Positions 54,514 through 62,652 of a stretch of 64,000 bases of DNA are shown here, in pieces. The stretch lies in contig NZ_BHVX01000003.1 of the NCBI RefSeq assembly GCF_003851545.1, forward strand, positions 248,001 to 312,000, read 5' to 3'. The notes under the pieces are model-generated. The model was not told the origin of the DNA. It ran no database searches and saw only the letters and a program-made list of their open reading frames with translations. Positions within the stretch are counted from its first letter, which is position 1; every line of letters starts with the position of its first letter. The position numbers were made by a program, and so were the translations under genes. This DNA is from Ralstonia sp. SET104. GTDB lineage: Bacteria; Pseudomonadota; Gammaproteobacteria; Burkholderiales; Burkholderiaceae.

Positions 54514-56112
54514 ATGCTGAAAAACAAAATCAATTCGCCGTTAGCTCGGTCAGTCATCGCGAACTGTAGCCTTGCGTTGATGGTCGGTTGGTCGTTGCCA
54601 TCCGATGCTGCGACATGGACCAAGCTCACCCATGCCGCACCAGGTTATACCGGCACGATGCTGCTCCTCACAGACGGTACGGTCATGACCCAAGGGATTC
54701 CATTCAATACCTGGATGCGCCTGACACCCAGCGCGACCGGTAGCTACATCGACGGAACGTGGTCATCGCTGGCCCCGATGGGCAGGCAACGCCTCTATTT
54801 CGCCTCCCACGTTCTGCCGAACGGGAAGGTGTGGGTACTGGGCGGCGAGTACAGTGGCACGCCCTTGCAGTCAAACATCACGAATACCGGTGAAATCTAC
54901 GATCCGGTTTCGAACACATGGTCGCCGATCGCAAACCACCCGGAACCGTACTTCGGCGATGACCCGACCATGCTGTTGCCGAAGGGAAAAATTCTTGCCG
55001 GCTCCATCTTCACAAACATGACGTATATCTACGATATTGCGACGAATACGTGGTCGTTCGCGGCGTCAAAGGTCTATCCGGACCGGAGTGACGAGGAAAG
55101 CTGGGTCAAGTTGCCCAACGGCCAGGTCATGACGTACGACATTTTTCAGAGCGTCGATCACTCTGGGCAATACGCGGAGGTGTACAACCCGGTAGCGAAT
55201 GCCTGGAAAAGCGTGAGCCCGAGCGATAGCACCGCTAATGGGATCATCCCCGTGCTAAGCAGCGCTGCATTGGGCTACGAACTGGGGCCACTACTCAACG
55301 TGCGCGCGAACGGTGCGAACAGCCAGGTGTTCGCGATCGGTGCGACAGGGCACACAGCGCTGTATTCGCAGATCACAAACACTTGGACACCAGGCCCCGA
55401 CGTGATTGGGGTACTGGGAGGGCAACCAGCCTTGTTTGGCGCGGCGGATGCGCCAGCGGCAGTCATGCCAAACGGCCATGTTCTGTTTGCTGCCGATGCC
55501 AGCCCCACACGTGGGCTATTCAACGGCCCAACGCAGCTGTTCGACTTCGATCCAGTGGCGAACACAATCTCCCCTGCCTCGCCGGCTCTTCCCGATACCA
55601 ATCTGTCCGGCATCCCGTCCTTTATCACGCGGATGCTCGTTCTACCTACCGGGCAGATCCTGTTCTCCGATAGCTCGAATCAATTGTGGGTCTACACACC
55701 GGATGGCACCGCATCGCCATCGCAGCGGCCGGTATTCTCCAATGTGAAGTACAGCGGCGCCGGTGTCTTCACGCTACAAGGGGTGCGCATGAATGGGCCG
55801 TCGGCGGGGTCGGCCTACGGTGATGATGTGGAGTCAGATGAGAACTACCCGATCGTTCGACTCCAGGACACGACGGGAAATGTGTTCTATGCCCGCACAA
55901 CCAACTGGAGCAATACGGGCGTGGCGAAGGGTGTCACATCGGAAACGGTGGACTTCACACTGAAGACTGGCATGCAACCGGGTGACTACTCGATCGTGGT
56001 GAGCGGGGCGGGTGTTTCATCGCAGCCGCGTTGCGTGACAATCACGGCCGCCCATATTCAAGGAACCGGGGCGGGCTCCGACGCCGCCATCACCTGCCAC
56101 GGGGCGCCGTAA
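54514..56112 (+). CDS. Secreted kelch/galactose-oxidase-like beta-propeller protein
   Basis: 532 residues, AAGGA seven bases before the ATG, signal peptide ending near SDAATW. It contains kelch-type repeats (VLPNGKVWVLGGEYSG, EIYDPVSNTWSPI, YDIATNTWSFA, LPNGQVMTYD, VMPNGHVLFAADAS, VLPTGQILFSDSSNQ) and a C-terminal immunoglobulin-like domain of galactose-oxidase type (about 420-520). The copper ligands and Tyr-Cys cofactor of galactose oxidase were not identified, so oxidase activity is doubtful. The gene and upstream region are lower in GC than neighbours, suggesting acquisition. No operon partners. Confidence 0.8.
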   Translation: MLKNKINSPLARSVIANCSLALMVGWSLPSDAATWTKLTHAAPGYTGTMLLLTDGTVMTQGIPFNTWMRLTPSATGSYIDGTWSSLAPMGRQRLYFASHVLPNGKVWVLGGEYSGTPLQSNITNTGEIYDPVSNTWSPIANHPEPYFGDDPTMLLPKGKILAGSIFTNMTYIYDIATNTWSFAASKVYPDRSDEESWVKLPNGQVMTYDIFQSVDHSGQYAEVYNPVANAWKSVSPSDSTANGIIPVLSSAALGYELGPLLNVRANGANSQVFAIGATGHTALYSQITNTWTPGPDVIGVLGGQPALFGAADAPAAVMPNGHVLFAADASPTRGLFNGPTQLFDFDPVANTISPASPALPDTNLSGIPSFITRMLVLPTGQILFSDSSNQLWVYTPDGTASPSQRPVFSNVKYSGAGVFTLQGVRMNGPSAGSAYGDDVESDENYPIVRLQDTTGNVFYARTTNWSNTGVAKGVTSETVDFTLKTGMQPGDYSIVVSGAGVSSQPRCVTITAAHIQGTGAGSDAAITCHGAP

Positions 56113-56127
56113 CGCGCCAGTTGAGGC

Positions 56128-56276
56128 GGGGCCGTGGCCGCCTTCGGCACAACTACAGCGATTTCCTGACGTCGGGCCACAAGCGCCTGGCGGGCGAGGC
56201 GTTCACGCTGTGCTGCACGCTGGAGGAGGCCAAGGCCGTACGCGAAGAGGTGCCCTTCTCGCGCGACGCGTTCTGA
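56128..56276 (+). pseudogene. Probable remnant of a type I restriction enzyme R subunit gene
   Basis: A short frame reads HNYSDFLTSGHKRLAGEAF then TLCCTLEEAKAVREEVPF and stops at 56276. The pattern, an Ala-Phe-Leu-Cys helix followed by A-x-x-x-R-[ED]-E-V-x-F, resembles the helical region after the helicase domains of HsdR proteins. Everything before and after is missing. GC is high, unlike the preceding kelch gene. Assignment is from motif resemblance only. Confidence 0.35.
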
Positions 56277-56323
56277 CGAGCGTATCCAGGAGAGGCTGCG
56301 CAGCCCCTCCCGTCGCGCCTGCT

Positions 56324-57103
56324 CTAGTTGTTGGGCGCAATCAGCACCGATGTCATTCCCATTGAGCCGATGACTTTGTCGGTCAGGAACTGCACCTGAT
56401 CCCCTTCACTTTGCAGAGCAATGACATATAGCAACGGCAGAAAATGCTCGGGCGACGGGATTGACAGAACTGCGTCTGGACCGAGCGAAGCCCAATCGCA
56501 TATCCTGCCGTGGTCTTGGGTTGCCAGGAAACCCTTGATCGTTTCAGTGAACCGCTGCGCCCATTGAAACGGCGTCGGATCATGAAAATCGTAGAGCCCC
56601 AGATTGTGGACAATGTTGCCGCTGCCGAGAATCAAGACGCCCTCGTCGCGCAGGGGCTTTAGACGCTGGGCAAGTTGGTAATGCCAGGCGCCCGGCTCGA
56701 CACTGTCAATACTAAGCTGCACGACCGGTATATCGGCATCCGGATATAGCGCCATCAGGATGCTCCAGGCGCCGTGGTCCAACCCACGGCCCGCGTCAAG
56801 GCGCACCCGCTGGGGTGCGAGCAGATCGGCCGCCCGCCGAGCCAGCTCGGGACTGCCGGGCGCCGGATACCTGGCGTCAAATAGCGCCTTCGGAAAGCCA
56901 TAAAAATCGTGGATGGTTTCCGGCGTTGTAGTGCCCGTCACGTAGACGCCGCGAGTCTCCCAATGCGCCGAAATGCACAGGATGGCTTTTGGCCTGCGCA
57001 GGGTGGCCCCAAGCGCGCGCCACGCCCGACTGAATTCGTTGTCGGTGATGGCGTTCATCGGGGAACCGTGCCCGACAAAAAGAACTGGCATGCGACCGCT
57101 CAT
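56324..57103 (-). CDS. ygiD: DODA-type extradiol dioxygenase (YgiD, 4,5-DOPA dioxygenase)
   Basis: 259 residues from the ATG at 57103, which has GGAG five bases upstream; earlier ATGs at 57115 and 57118 are in frame. LigB-like fold with zinc/iron ligands in VGHGSPMNA, SAHWETRGV, GLDHGAWS and the C-terminal PSPEHFLPLLYV. Members cleave catechol-type rings such as L-DOPA. A possible LysR-regulator remnant lies upstream, as expected for this family. Confidence 0.9.
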   Translation of the reverse strand: MSGRMPVLFVGHGSPMNAITDNEFSRAWRALGATLRRPKAILCISAHWETRGVYVTGTTTPETIHDFYGFPKALFDARYPAPGSPELARRAADLLAPQRVRLDAGRGLDHGAWSILMALYPDADIPVVQLSIDSVEPGAWHYQLAQRLKPLRDEGVLILGSGNIVHNLGLYDFHDPTPFQWAQRFTETIKGFLATQDHGRICDWASLGPDAVLSIPSPEHFLPLLYVIALQSEGDQVQFLTDKVIGSMGMTSVLIAPNN

Positions 57104-57506
57104 TGACGTCTCCATCATTGCTGCACGTTGAGAAGACCGACCCCGGGGGCCAGCCCCCATCTATGTATGGGGTCTCGTGCTCCGACTCTAGCCTGTAGTC
57201 GGCCGAGGACAAAGCTCAGGTCTTCGTGCCGGCTGATGCGTGATGGGGGCCTCGCGAACGAGCCCCGCTGGCCAGTGCACGCTAACGTCCTCGGTGTGCG
57301 ACTTGCGCAGGTCTTGCCACTGCTGTCCCGAATACACCCGGAAATCCAGGTCGTCGAAGCTCAACGGAGAGCGAGAGCATGACAGAGTCGCACCTGGGTC
57401 ACTACATGATTGGCCCTTTGGGTGAGGACCGAGGGCCGAGGGCAGTCAAGTTGGTTATCGCCGCTTGCGCCTGCCCCTTCGCTCCATTGGCCCGACTCAG
57501 TTGTGC
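57104..57506. other. Intergenic segment with possible LysR-regulator remnant
   Basis: About 400 bp. The plus-strand frame ending near 57380 includes PVHANVLGVRLAQVLPLLSR followed by IHPEIQVV, resembling the start of a LysR substrate-binding domain; no helix-turn-helix part or full ORF exists. LysR genes are often divergent from ygiD, so a decayed regulator is plausible. No promoter was identified with confidence. Confidence 0.3.
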
Positions 57507-58643
57507 TCAGGTCGTCAGCGAAATCGCCTCGATGTCGAGGTGGTGCATGAGTTCGCGTACCAGCAACAATCCGGCAACGAATGCCAAGTCATCGGGCAGG
57601 CCTTCATATGCCGCAGGACGCCCCTGCGCCACAGCGGACTGGCGAACAAATACTCGCTCGACAGCCTCGCGACTGAGAACGGTTGCCGTCTCGTCGAGTC
57701 CAGCGGCTCGCGCTACGCCGCGCAGGCTGGGGCTGCTGCTGACGACAGTGGCGTGATGCAGGGCCTTTGGCACCAGGGCCAGTTCGTCTTCAATCGCGCT
57801 GATAGCGGCTTCCATCTTGAAGGCAAGCGCCCCAGGCTGCGCGAGGTGCTCCCGCACGAGAGCGTCGATGCCTGGCCCGATGCGCAAGCACGTGTCACCT
57901 GCGTGCCCGCTGACAATGCTGACCTCGTCGGGGCCCAGATTCAGTGTCAGCGCGTTCGGTGCCACAGGCGGCAGGTGTTCATTCAGCCAGGCATGGAAGT
58001 CCAGGGCCATCGCCGAGCTGATGCCATGCCCACCGGGATAGAGTCGCAGTTCATGCTTCACCCCCAAGTCTTCCAGCCATGCATGAGCACGCTCGGCCCA
58101 ACTGACGGGTAGCTTGTCGTCTGCGCGGCCATGCGCAATCAGTGCCTGCAGGCCCGCCAACCGCTCGCGCGAGGCCAGTACCGGCTCGAGTTCGGGCAGG
58201 ATGCGGCCCGCCAGCACCGCAAAGCCTTTCACCGACTCGGGCGCCGACAGACCCACACTGGCACTCAGGATGCCGCCCTGGCTGAACCCTGCAATCACTG
58301 TACGCGCGGCGTCGATGCGATGGACGGTCTGCAAATGGCGGATCAAGCCAATCAGTGCCCGCCGACTCTCGTCGGCTTCACTGGCGACGATCTGCGGCCC
58401 CGCGGCCGTGAAGGCTACGCGGAACCACGCGTACTGTTCCGGCCCGAATGTCAGCCGGCCTCGTGCAAGCACGACCAGCGTATCGGCAGAGACATTTGCC
58501 GCGATCTCTGCGAGGTTGGTTTCATTGCCCCCAACGCCGTGTAGCAGGACGAGCAGCGCCGATGGCCGGGCTGGCGCGGGCTCGCAAACGCGATATGTCA
58601 GCGAGCTTGCGGGATCGGTGATGAGTGAAGACAGATGGCTCAT
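57507..58643 (-). CDS. Carboxylesterase/phospholipase-type hydrolase with Ppx/GppA-like C-terminal region
   Basis: 378 residues from the ATG at 58643. Residues about 1-235 form a carboxylesterase/phospholipase (YpfH-type) alpha/beta hydrolase: LLHGVGGNETN, the nucleophile elbow GFSQGG, Asp in AHGRADDKLP and His in GGHGIS. Residues about 240-378 are not part of that family. They resemble the second lobe of exopolyphosphatase/GppA proteins (LGPDEVSIVSG, RIGPGIDALVREHL, SSPSLRGVARAAGL, VLSREAVERVF, GLPDDLAFVAGLLLV) with the phosphate-loop glycines lost. The fusion is unusual. It stands alone in a region of gene debris. Confidence 0.72.
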   Translation of the reverse strand: MSHLSSLITDPASSLTYRVCEPAPARPSALLVLLHGVGGNETNLAEIAANVSADTLVVLARGRLTFGPEQYAWFRVAFTAAGPQIVASEADESRRALIGLIRHLQTVHRIDAARTVIAGFSQGGILSASVGLSAPESVKGFAVLAGRILPELEPVLASRERLAGLQALIAHGRADDKLPVSWAERAHAWLEDLGVKHELRLYPGGHGISSAMALDFHAWLNEHLPPVAPNALTLNLGPDEVSIVSGHAGDTCLRIGPGIDALVREHLAQPGALAFKMEAAISAIEDELALVPKALHHATVVSSSPSLRGVARAAGLDETATVLSREAVERVFVRQSAVAQGRPAAYEGLPDDLAFVAGLLLVRELMHHLDIEAISLTT

Positions 58644-58693
58644 GGAGAGGTTCTTCCAAGTAGATGACAGCGCTTTGGCCGCAATAAAGAATC

Positions 58694-58789
58694 GCATTGA
58701 AAGCCCGAGTTCGATTGGCACCATGCGAGATGGCGCCTTCCGTGGCGAACATGCCCCCTACCGCCTCGACTTCACCAATATTTCCCGTG
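58694..58789 (+). pseudogene. Fragment duplicated from the GMC dehydrogenase large-subunit gene
   Basis: Positions 58700-58789 match 63650-63739 at 88 of 90 bases. The stretch just before (58694-58709) also matches 63491-63506, so the fragment joins two parts of the gene with 153 bp absent between the short repeats AAAGCCCGAG and AAAGCCCAAG. The reading frame across the join is kept (IESPSSIGTMRDGAFRGEH). It has no start, flavin domain or end, and is a dead partial copy about 4.95 kb upstream of the intact gene. Confidence 0.88.
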
Positions 58790-59319
58790 CACGCGCAAAG
58801 CTACCGCCAACCCCAAAGGAGACCGGTCTCACGTTCGCGAAACGCGATACGAAGCGGCGCCCCTCATGCGTGGACCTGCCGGATTTCGACGTCAAAAACC
58901 GTTCTCGCGCCGGAACATATTGTTCATCAATATAGACAATCGCTCGCGGCACCATATCAGTCGACACGCCAGATGGTCAGTCAGATCGTGAAACATGCCC
59001 TCGCCATTCAACCATAAATCCATGATTTAAAACAACAATCTGCATCGATTACAGTTTTTGCGGCCATTTGCATCTTCGATCCAACACCCATATCACTACC
59101 TCATAAGGTGTACCTGCCCGGTTGCAATGACTTCGACGGGGCGATTGTCCAACCGGCTGGAAAATGGATAATCCGAGGCGCAGCGCGAATGCACGACGGG
59201 GCTATGCCCGTGAGAAGCAACCGCGCGGGCATAGACCAGTTCCACACGAGCCGCCGTGCCTTTAGTGCATCGAGCCGCTGGAACCCCACACTGACAGTTT
59301 CGCGCCCCCGCAATCACTG
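58790..59319. other. Non-coding spacer upstream of the sugar dehydrogenase operon
   Basis: About 530 bp between the gene fragment and the triheme cytochrome gene. It includes an AT-rich stretch at about 59010-59060 (CATAAATCCATGATTTAAAAC) that could hold the operon promoter, although no clear -35/-10 pair or sigma-54 site was found. Small frames on both strands lack start context and family resemblance. Confidence 0.4.
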
Positions 59320-60717
59320 ATGAAAAGATTCGCCTGCTTCCGGCAACCCTTAGGCTGCATTACGATCATCTTTGCTGGTATCGCCGTAAGTGCCGTGGCA
59401 CTAGCAGCGCAGGGAGATCTCGAACAAATCAAACGCGGAGAGTACCTGGCGAAGGCTGGCGACTGCATAGCTTGCCATTCCGCGCCTGGTGGAAAACCCT
59501 TCGCTGGCGGCCTGAATCTGCCAACCCCTGTTGGCACCATTGTGTCGACCAACATCACGCCATCGAAGACGCACGGCATCGGCAATTACACGCTGACGCA
59601 ATTTACTGATGCGCTACGCAAAGGTATGCGTGCGGACGGACAGCATCTGTATCCCGCAATGCCGTATACGTCGTATGCGTTGGTAACTGACGAGGATGCG
59701 GCCGCGCTTTACGCGTACTTCATGACCAACGTTCCAGTGGTCGATACCGCGCCGCCGCAAACGAAGCTGCCTTTCCCATTCAACGTTCGCGCATCCATGG
59801 CCGCCTGGAACTGGATGTTCGCAAAAGACAAAGTCTTCCAGCCGAATCCCATGAGGAGCGCCGAATGGAACCGCGGCGCCTATCTGGTCAACGGTTTGGC
59901 ACACTGCAGTTCCTGCCACACACCGCGCACCCCTCTCATGGCGGAGGACGTCAAGCGCATTCTGGGCGGTGGGACGGTTGGTGCATGGTACGCGCCCAAT
60001 ATCACCTCCGACACCGCGAGTGGCATTGGCACATGGAGCGTGGCCGAAATCAGCGCCTATCTGCGCACGGGGAGAGCGGAAGGCAAGGCGCAAGCAGCGG
60101 GGCCGATGGCCGAGGCCATCGACAACAGCTTGCGCCACTTGTCTGACACCGACCTGAAAGCGATGGCTGTCTATCTGAAGGAGGTCGCACCGGTTCCCGA
60201 TAAGTCCCAAGTCCGCCCTGCGCACGACTACGGCAAGGCCGGCGATGACCTCGACAGCATCCGAGGCGTATCCCTGCCCACCGATCTCAACCGCATGACG
60301 GGCCCGCAACTCTACGATGCGAACTGCGCAAGTTGCCACCAGGCACACGGACAAGGCAGCCCTGACGCCAAACTCCCATCCCTGTTTCACAACACCGCCC
60401 TCGGTCACAGCAACGCGAACAACCTCGTCATGGTGATCCTGCAGGGCATCGAGCGTCGCCAGTCATCGAATGAATTGCGCATGCCTGGCTTTGCACGGGA
60501 CTTATCGGACCAGCAAATCGCGACGCTTGCCAACTACCTGACCCGCCAGTATGGAAACGCTGCTGCCGTCACGTCGCCCGAGCAAGTCAAGTTGCTCAGG
60601 CGCGGCGGCGAACCCTCTTCGTTAATCACGCTCGCGCGCGTTGGCATTGCCGCAGCAGCGTTGCTGATTCTCTCTGGGTTAGTTCTGTTGATTGCACGAG
60701 CAAGGCGCAAGCAATAG
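59320..60717 (+). CDS. Triheme membrane-bound cytochrome c subunit of a flavin dehydrogenase
   Basis: 465 residues. Signal peptide ending near ALAAQ, three heme sites (CIACH near residue 50, CSSCH near 200, CASCH near 340) and a C-terminal membrane anchor (ITLARVGIAAAALLILSGL then basic residues). This is the architecture of the cytochrome subunit of acetic-acid-bacteria-type alcohol, gluconate, sorbitol and fructose dehydrogenases, which passes electrons to ubiquinone. The small and large subunits follow after an intervening porin gene. Confidence 0.9.
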   Translation: MKRFACFRQPLGCITIIFAGIAVSAVALAAQGDLEQIKRGEYLAKAGDCIACHSAPGGKPFAGGLNLPTPVGTIVSTNITPSKTHGIGNYTLTQFTDALRKGMRADGQHLYPAMPYTSYALVTDEDAAALYAYFMTNVPVVDTAPPQTKLPFPFNVRASMAAWNWMFAKDKVFQPNPMRSAEWNRGAYLVNGLAHCSSCHTPRTPLMAEDVKRILGGGTVGAWYAPNITSDTASGIGTWSVAEISAYLRTGRAEGKAQAAGPMAEAIDNSLRHLSDTDLKAMAVYLKEVAPVPDKSQVRPAHDYGKAGDDLDSIRGVSLPTDLNRMTGPQLYDANCASCHQAHGQGSPDAKLPSLFHNTALGHSNANNLVMVILQGIERRQSSNELRMPGFARDLSDQQIATLANYLTRQYGNAAAVTSPEQVKLLRRGGEPSSLITLARVGIAAAALLILSGLVLLIARARRKQ

Positions 60718-60841
60718 CTATTTTTCGATCGGCGGTTTCGCGCCGTTGCCTCGCTGTGCCCGAAGCCCCGCTCCGGGCGAGTCAGTCCCTGACTTCATCA
60801 ACCGGTCGCAACTATTGCTCCCAAAACAAAGACAGACGTTC

Positions 60842-62014
60842 ATGCGCTCCTTCCCTGCCAAATTCAGTGGCATCGCCCTGCTCGCCCTCACAACAATGCC
60901 CTCCATGGCGCAAACCAGCGTGACGCTTTATGGCGTCGCCGACGACGCGCTTGCTATCTCGAGCAACCAGGGCGGACACGCCAACTACTACACGCGTAGT
61001 GGCAACCTGGCGGCTTCCCGCTTTGGTCTGCGCGGAGCAGAGACTCTGGGTGCGCACACCAAGGCAATCTTCGACTTGCAGGAAGGTTTCGATATCAATT
61101 CCGGCAAGCAATCTAACGCCGGTGTCATGTTCAATCGCCAAGCCTTCGTGGGCCTGCAAGATCAGCGCTACGGCACATTGACAATGGGTCGTCAATATAC
61201 GGCCTACTACCAGATGCTCGGTGCTTATGGTCCCGTTTCGATGCTGACTGGCGCTACTGGCGCGCACCCGGGCGATCTAGACGGGCTCGACACGACAATC
61301 CGCTTCAGCAATTCGGTGATGTACACGACACCGGATTTCGGGGGTTTCACCGCCGCAGCACAATACGGCTTTGGCGAGATCGCCGGCAAGACGCAAGCTG
61401 GCAGCTCGATCAGTGCGGCTGCCCGTTATATCCGCGGTCCGCTTGCCCTGGGTGTGGGCTACTTGCGCATGTACAACACCGGCAAGACGACCAACCAAGA
61501 CCCGACGGCGAGCGGCAGTTACGGCGCGTCATCGGTCACCAACGGTTTCCTGTCGGCAAGTGCTGTCCAGCATATCGCCGCAATCGGCACGTACCAGATT
61601 GGAAAAGCAACGGTCGGCCTGAACTACTCCAACGTCCAGTTCAAGGCGGGGGGTAACGCCTTGTTCACCAACACAGCGGTATTCAACACCTACGGCATCA
61701 TCGGCAAGTACGAACTGACGCCACAGTTCGACGTTGCCGGCGGCTACAGCTATACGCGTGCTAGTTCGTCGAATGGGATATCGGACTCGGCACGCTACCA
61801 CCAGGTCTCCTTGAAGCAGGCCTACCATTTCTCGAAGCGCACGACACTGTATGTGCTGGAGGCCTATCAGCATGCCAGTGGCAAGACGTTGGGAGTAAGA
61901 GGCGCGGGCGATGTCGTCAACGCAACCGCTACTGTTGGTGATTCCCAGAACGCCAACCCATCTTCTGGCGCCACCCAGTTCGTTGGCATGGTGGGTATCT
62001 CGCACAACTTCTGA
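60842..62014 (+). CDS. Burkholderiales-type porin within the sugar dehydrogenase cluster
   Basis: 390 residues from the ATG at 60842. Signal peptide ends SMAQ; mature start TSVTLYGVADDALAI and terminal SHNF match trimeric porins. It lies 124 bp after the cytochrome gene and 109 bp before the small-subunit gene, on the same strand, suggesting co-regulation and that it admits the dehydrogenase substrate. It is clearly distinct from the porin at 40482 (different loops, about 14 residues longer). Confidence 0.9.
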   Translation: MRSFPAKFSGIALLALTTMPSMAQTSVTLYGVADDALAISSNQGGHANYYTRSGNLAASRFGLRGAETLGAHTKAIFDLQEGFDINSGKQSNAGVMFNRQAFVGLQDQRYGTLTMGRQYTAYYQMLGAYGPVSMLTGATGAHPGDLDGLDTTIRFSNSVMYTTPDFGGFTAAAQYGFGEIAGKTQAGSSISAAARYIRGPLALGVGYLRMYNTGKTTNQDPTASGSYGASSVTNGFLSASAVQHIAAIGTYQIGKATVGLNYSNVQFKAGGNALFTNTAVFNTYGIIGKYELTPQFDVAGGYSYTRASSSNGISDSARYHQVSLKQAYHFSKRTTLYVLEAYQHASGKTLGVRGAGDVVNATATVGDSQNANPSSGATQFVGMVGISHNF

Positions 62015-62031
62015 TGTAAGTGCCAATACCC

Positions 62032-62093
62032 GTCACGGTGCGTGAAGCGCCTCCGAAGAAGCGTGCGGCAATAGCCCACACCCGCGCCGTGAC
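62032..62093. repeat. Widely spaced inverted repeat after the porin gene
   Basis: GTCACGG (62032-62038) and CCGTGAC (62087-62093) could pair around a 48-base partly GC-rich loop between the porin and the small-subunit gene. No T-run follows, so it may be a processing or stability element rather than a terminator. Confidence 0.3.
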
Positions 62094-62123
62094 TCCGAAA
62101 AACTGATCCACGTGTAATTTGCA

Positions 62124-62642
62124 ATGGAACACAGCAACGAAGTGAATGCGGAGGAGCGCGTTTCCAAGCCAGGCAGACGCATGATCCTTGCAGGCATGCT
62201 GGCGACTTATGCCGCGAGCCTGATCCCATGGGCCGCAGCGGAGCCAGTGTCGGGCGCCGAGCACGGCGCATTTGTCGCCCTATCGGCGATCATCGCCGGA
62301 CGGCAGGCGCTAGATACGGCAATGGCGAAGCGTCTGTATGACGCATTTGTTGTGGAAGACGCCTCCTTCGCAAAAGCGTGCGTCAGCCTTCTGGCCCTGA
62401 TTGAAGAACGCAAGATCGACGTCCGTGCACTTCAGCAGACGCTGGACGGTGAGCACTCTCAGTACGCGCGGCTGCCACCAAAGATCGCTACCGCATGGTT
62501 CATGGGGATCGTCGGCACGGGCGATAAAGCCAAGGCCCTCGCCTATGAAAAAGCGTTGAACGCCGAGATCGTTTCCGACGTGCTCAAGCCACCGTCGTAT
62601 AGCTACGGCGGGTACGGAAGTTGGACAAAAGCGCCGATCTAA
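62124..62642 (+). CDS. Small (Tat-signal) subunit of a membrane-bound sugar/alcohol dehydrogenase
   Basis: 172 residues. A twin-arginine-like start (KPGRRMILAGMLATYAASL) is followed by a helical domain of the sorbitol/fructose dehydrogenase small-subunit family (FVALSAIIAGRQALDTAMA near residue 50, WFMGIVGTGDKAKALAYEKA near residue 130). Such subunits carry the folded large subunit through the Tat pathway. It lies 10 bp before the large-subunit gene. Confidence 0.85.
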   Translation: MEHSNEVNAEERVSKPGRRMILAGMLATYAASLIPWAAAEPVSGAEHGAFVALSAIIAGRQALDTAMAKRLYDAFVVEDASFAKACVSLLALIEERKIDVRALQQTLDGEHSQYARLPPKIATAWFMGIVGTGDKAKALAYEKALNAEIVSDVLKPPSYSYGGYGSWTKAPI

Positions 62643-62652
62643 GACAGCAAAC

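Noticed and set aside
56289-56312. GGAG-GGCTGCGCAGCC-CTCC hairpin between the HsdR-like fragment and ygiD
   Set aside because: The stem is interrupted and no T-run follows on either strand, so it was not called a terminator.
58758-58967. Minus-strand frame with AIVYIDEQYVPARER, faintly like the start of a D-amino-acid aminotransferase
   Set aside because: The resemblance covers about 15 residues only, lacks the following conserved block, and the frame overlaps the duplicated dehydrogenase fragment on the other strand.
59096-59320. Overlapping 70-73-codon frames on both strands upstream of the triheme cytochrome gene
   Set aside because: No ribosome-binding site, no family resemblance, and competing frames of equal length on both strands.
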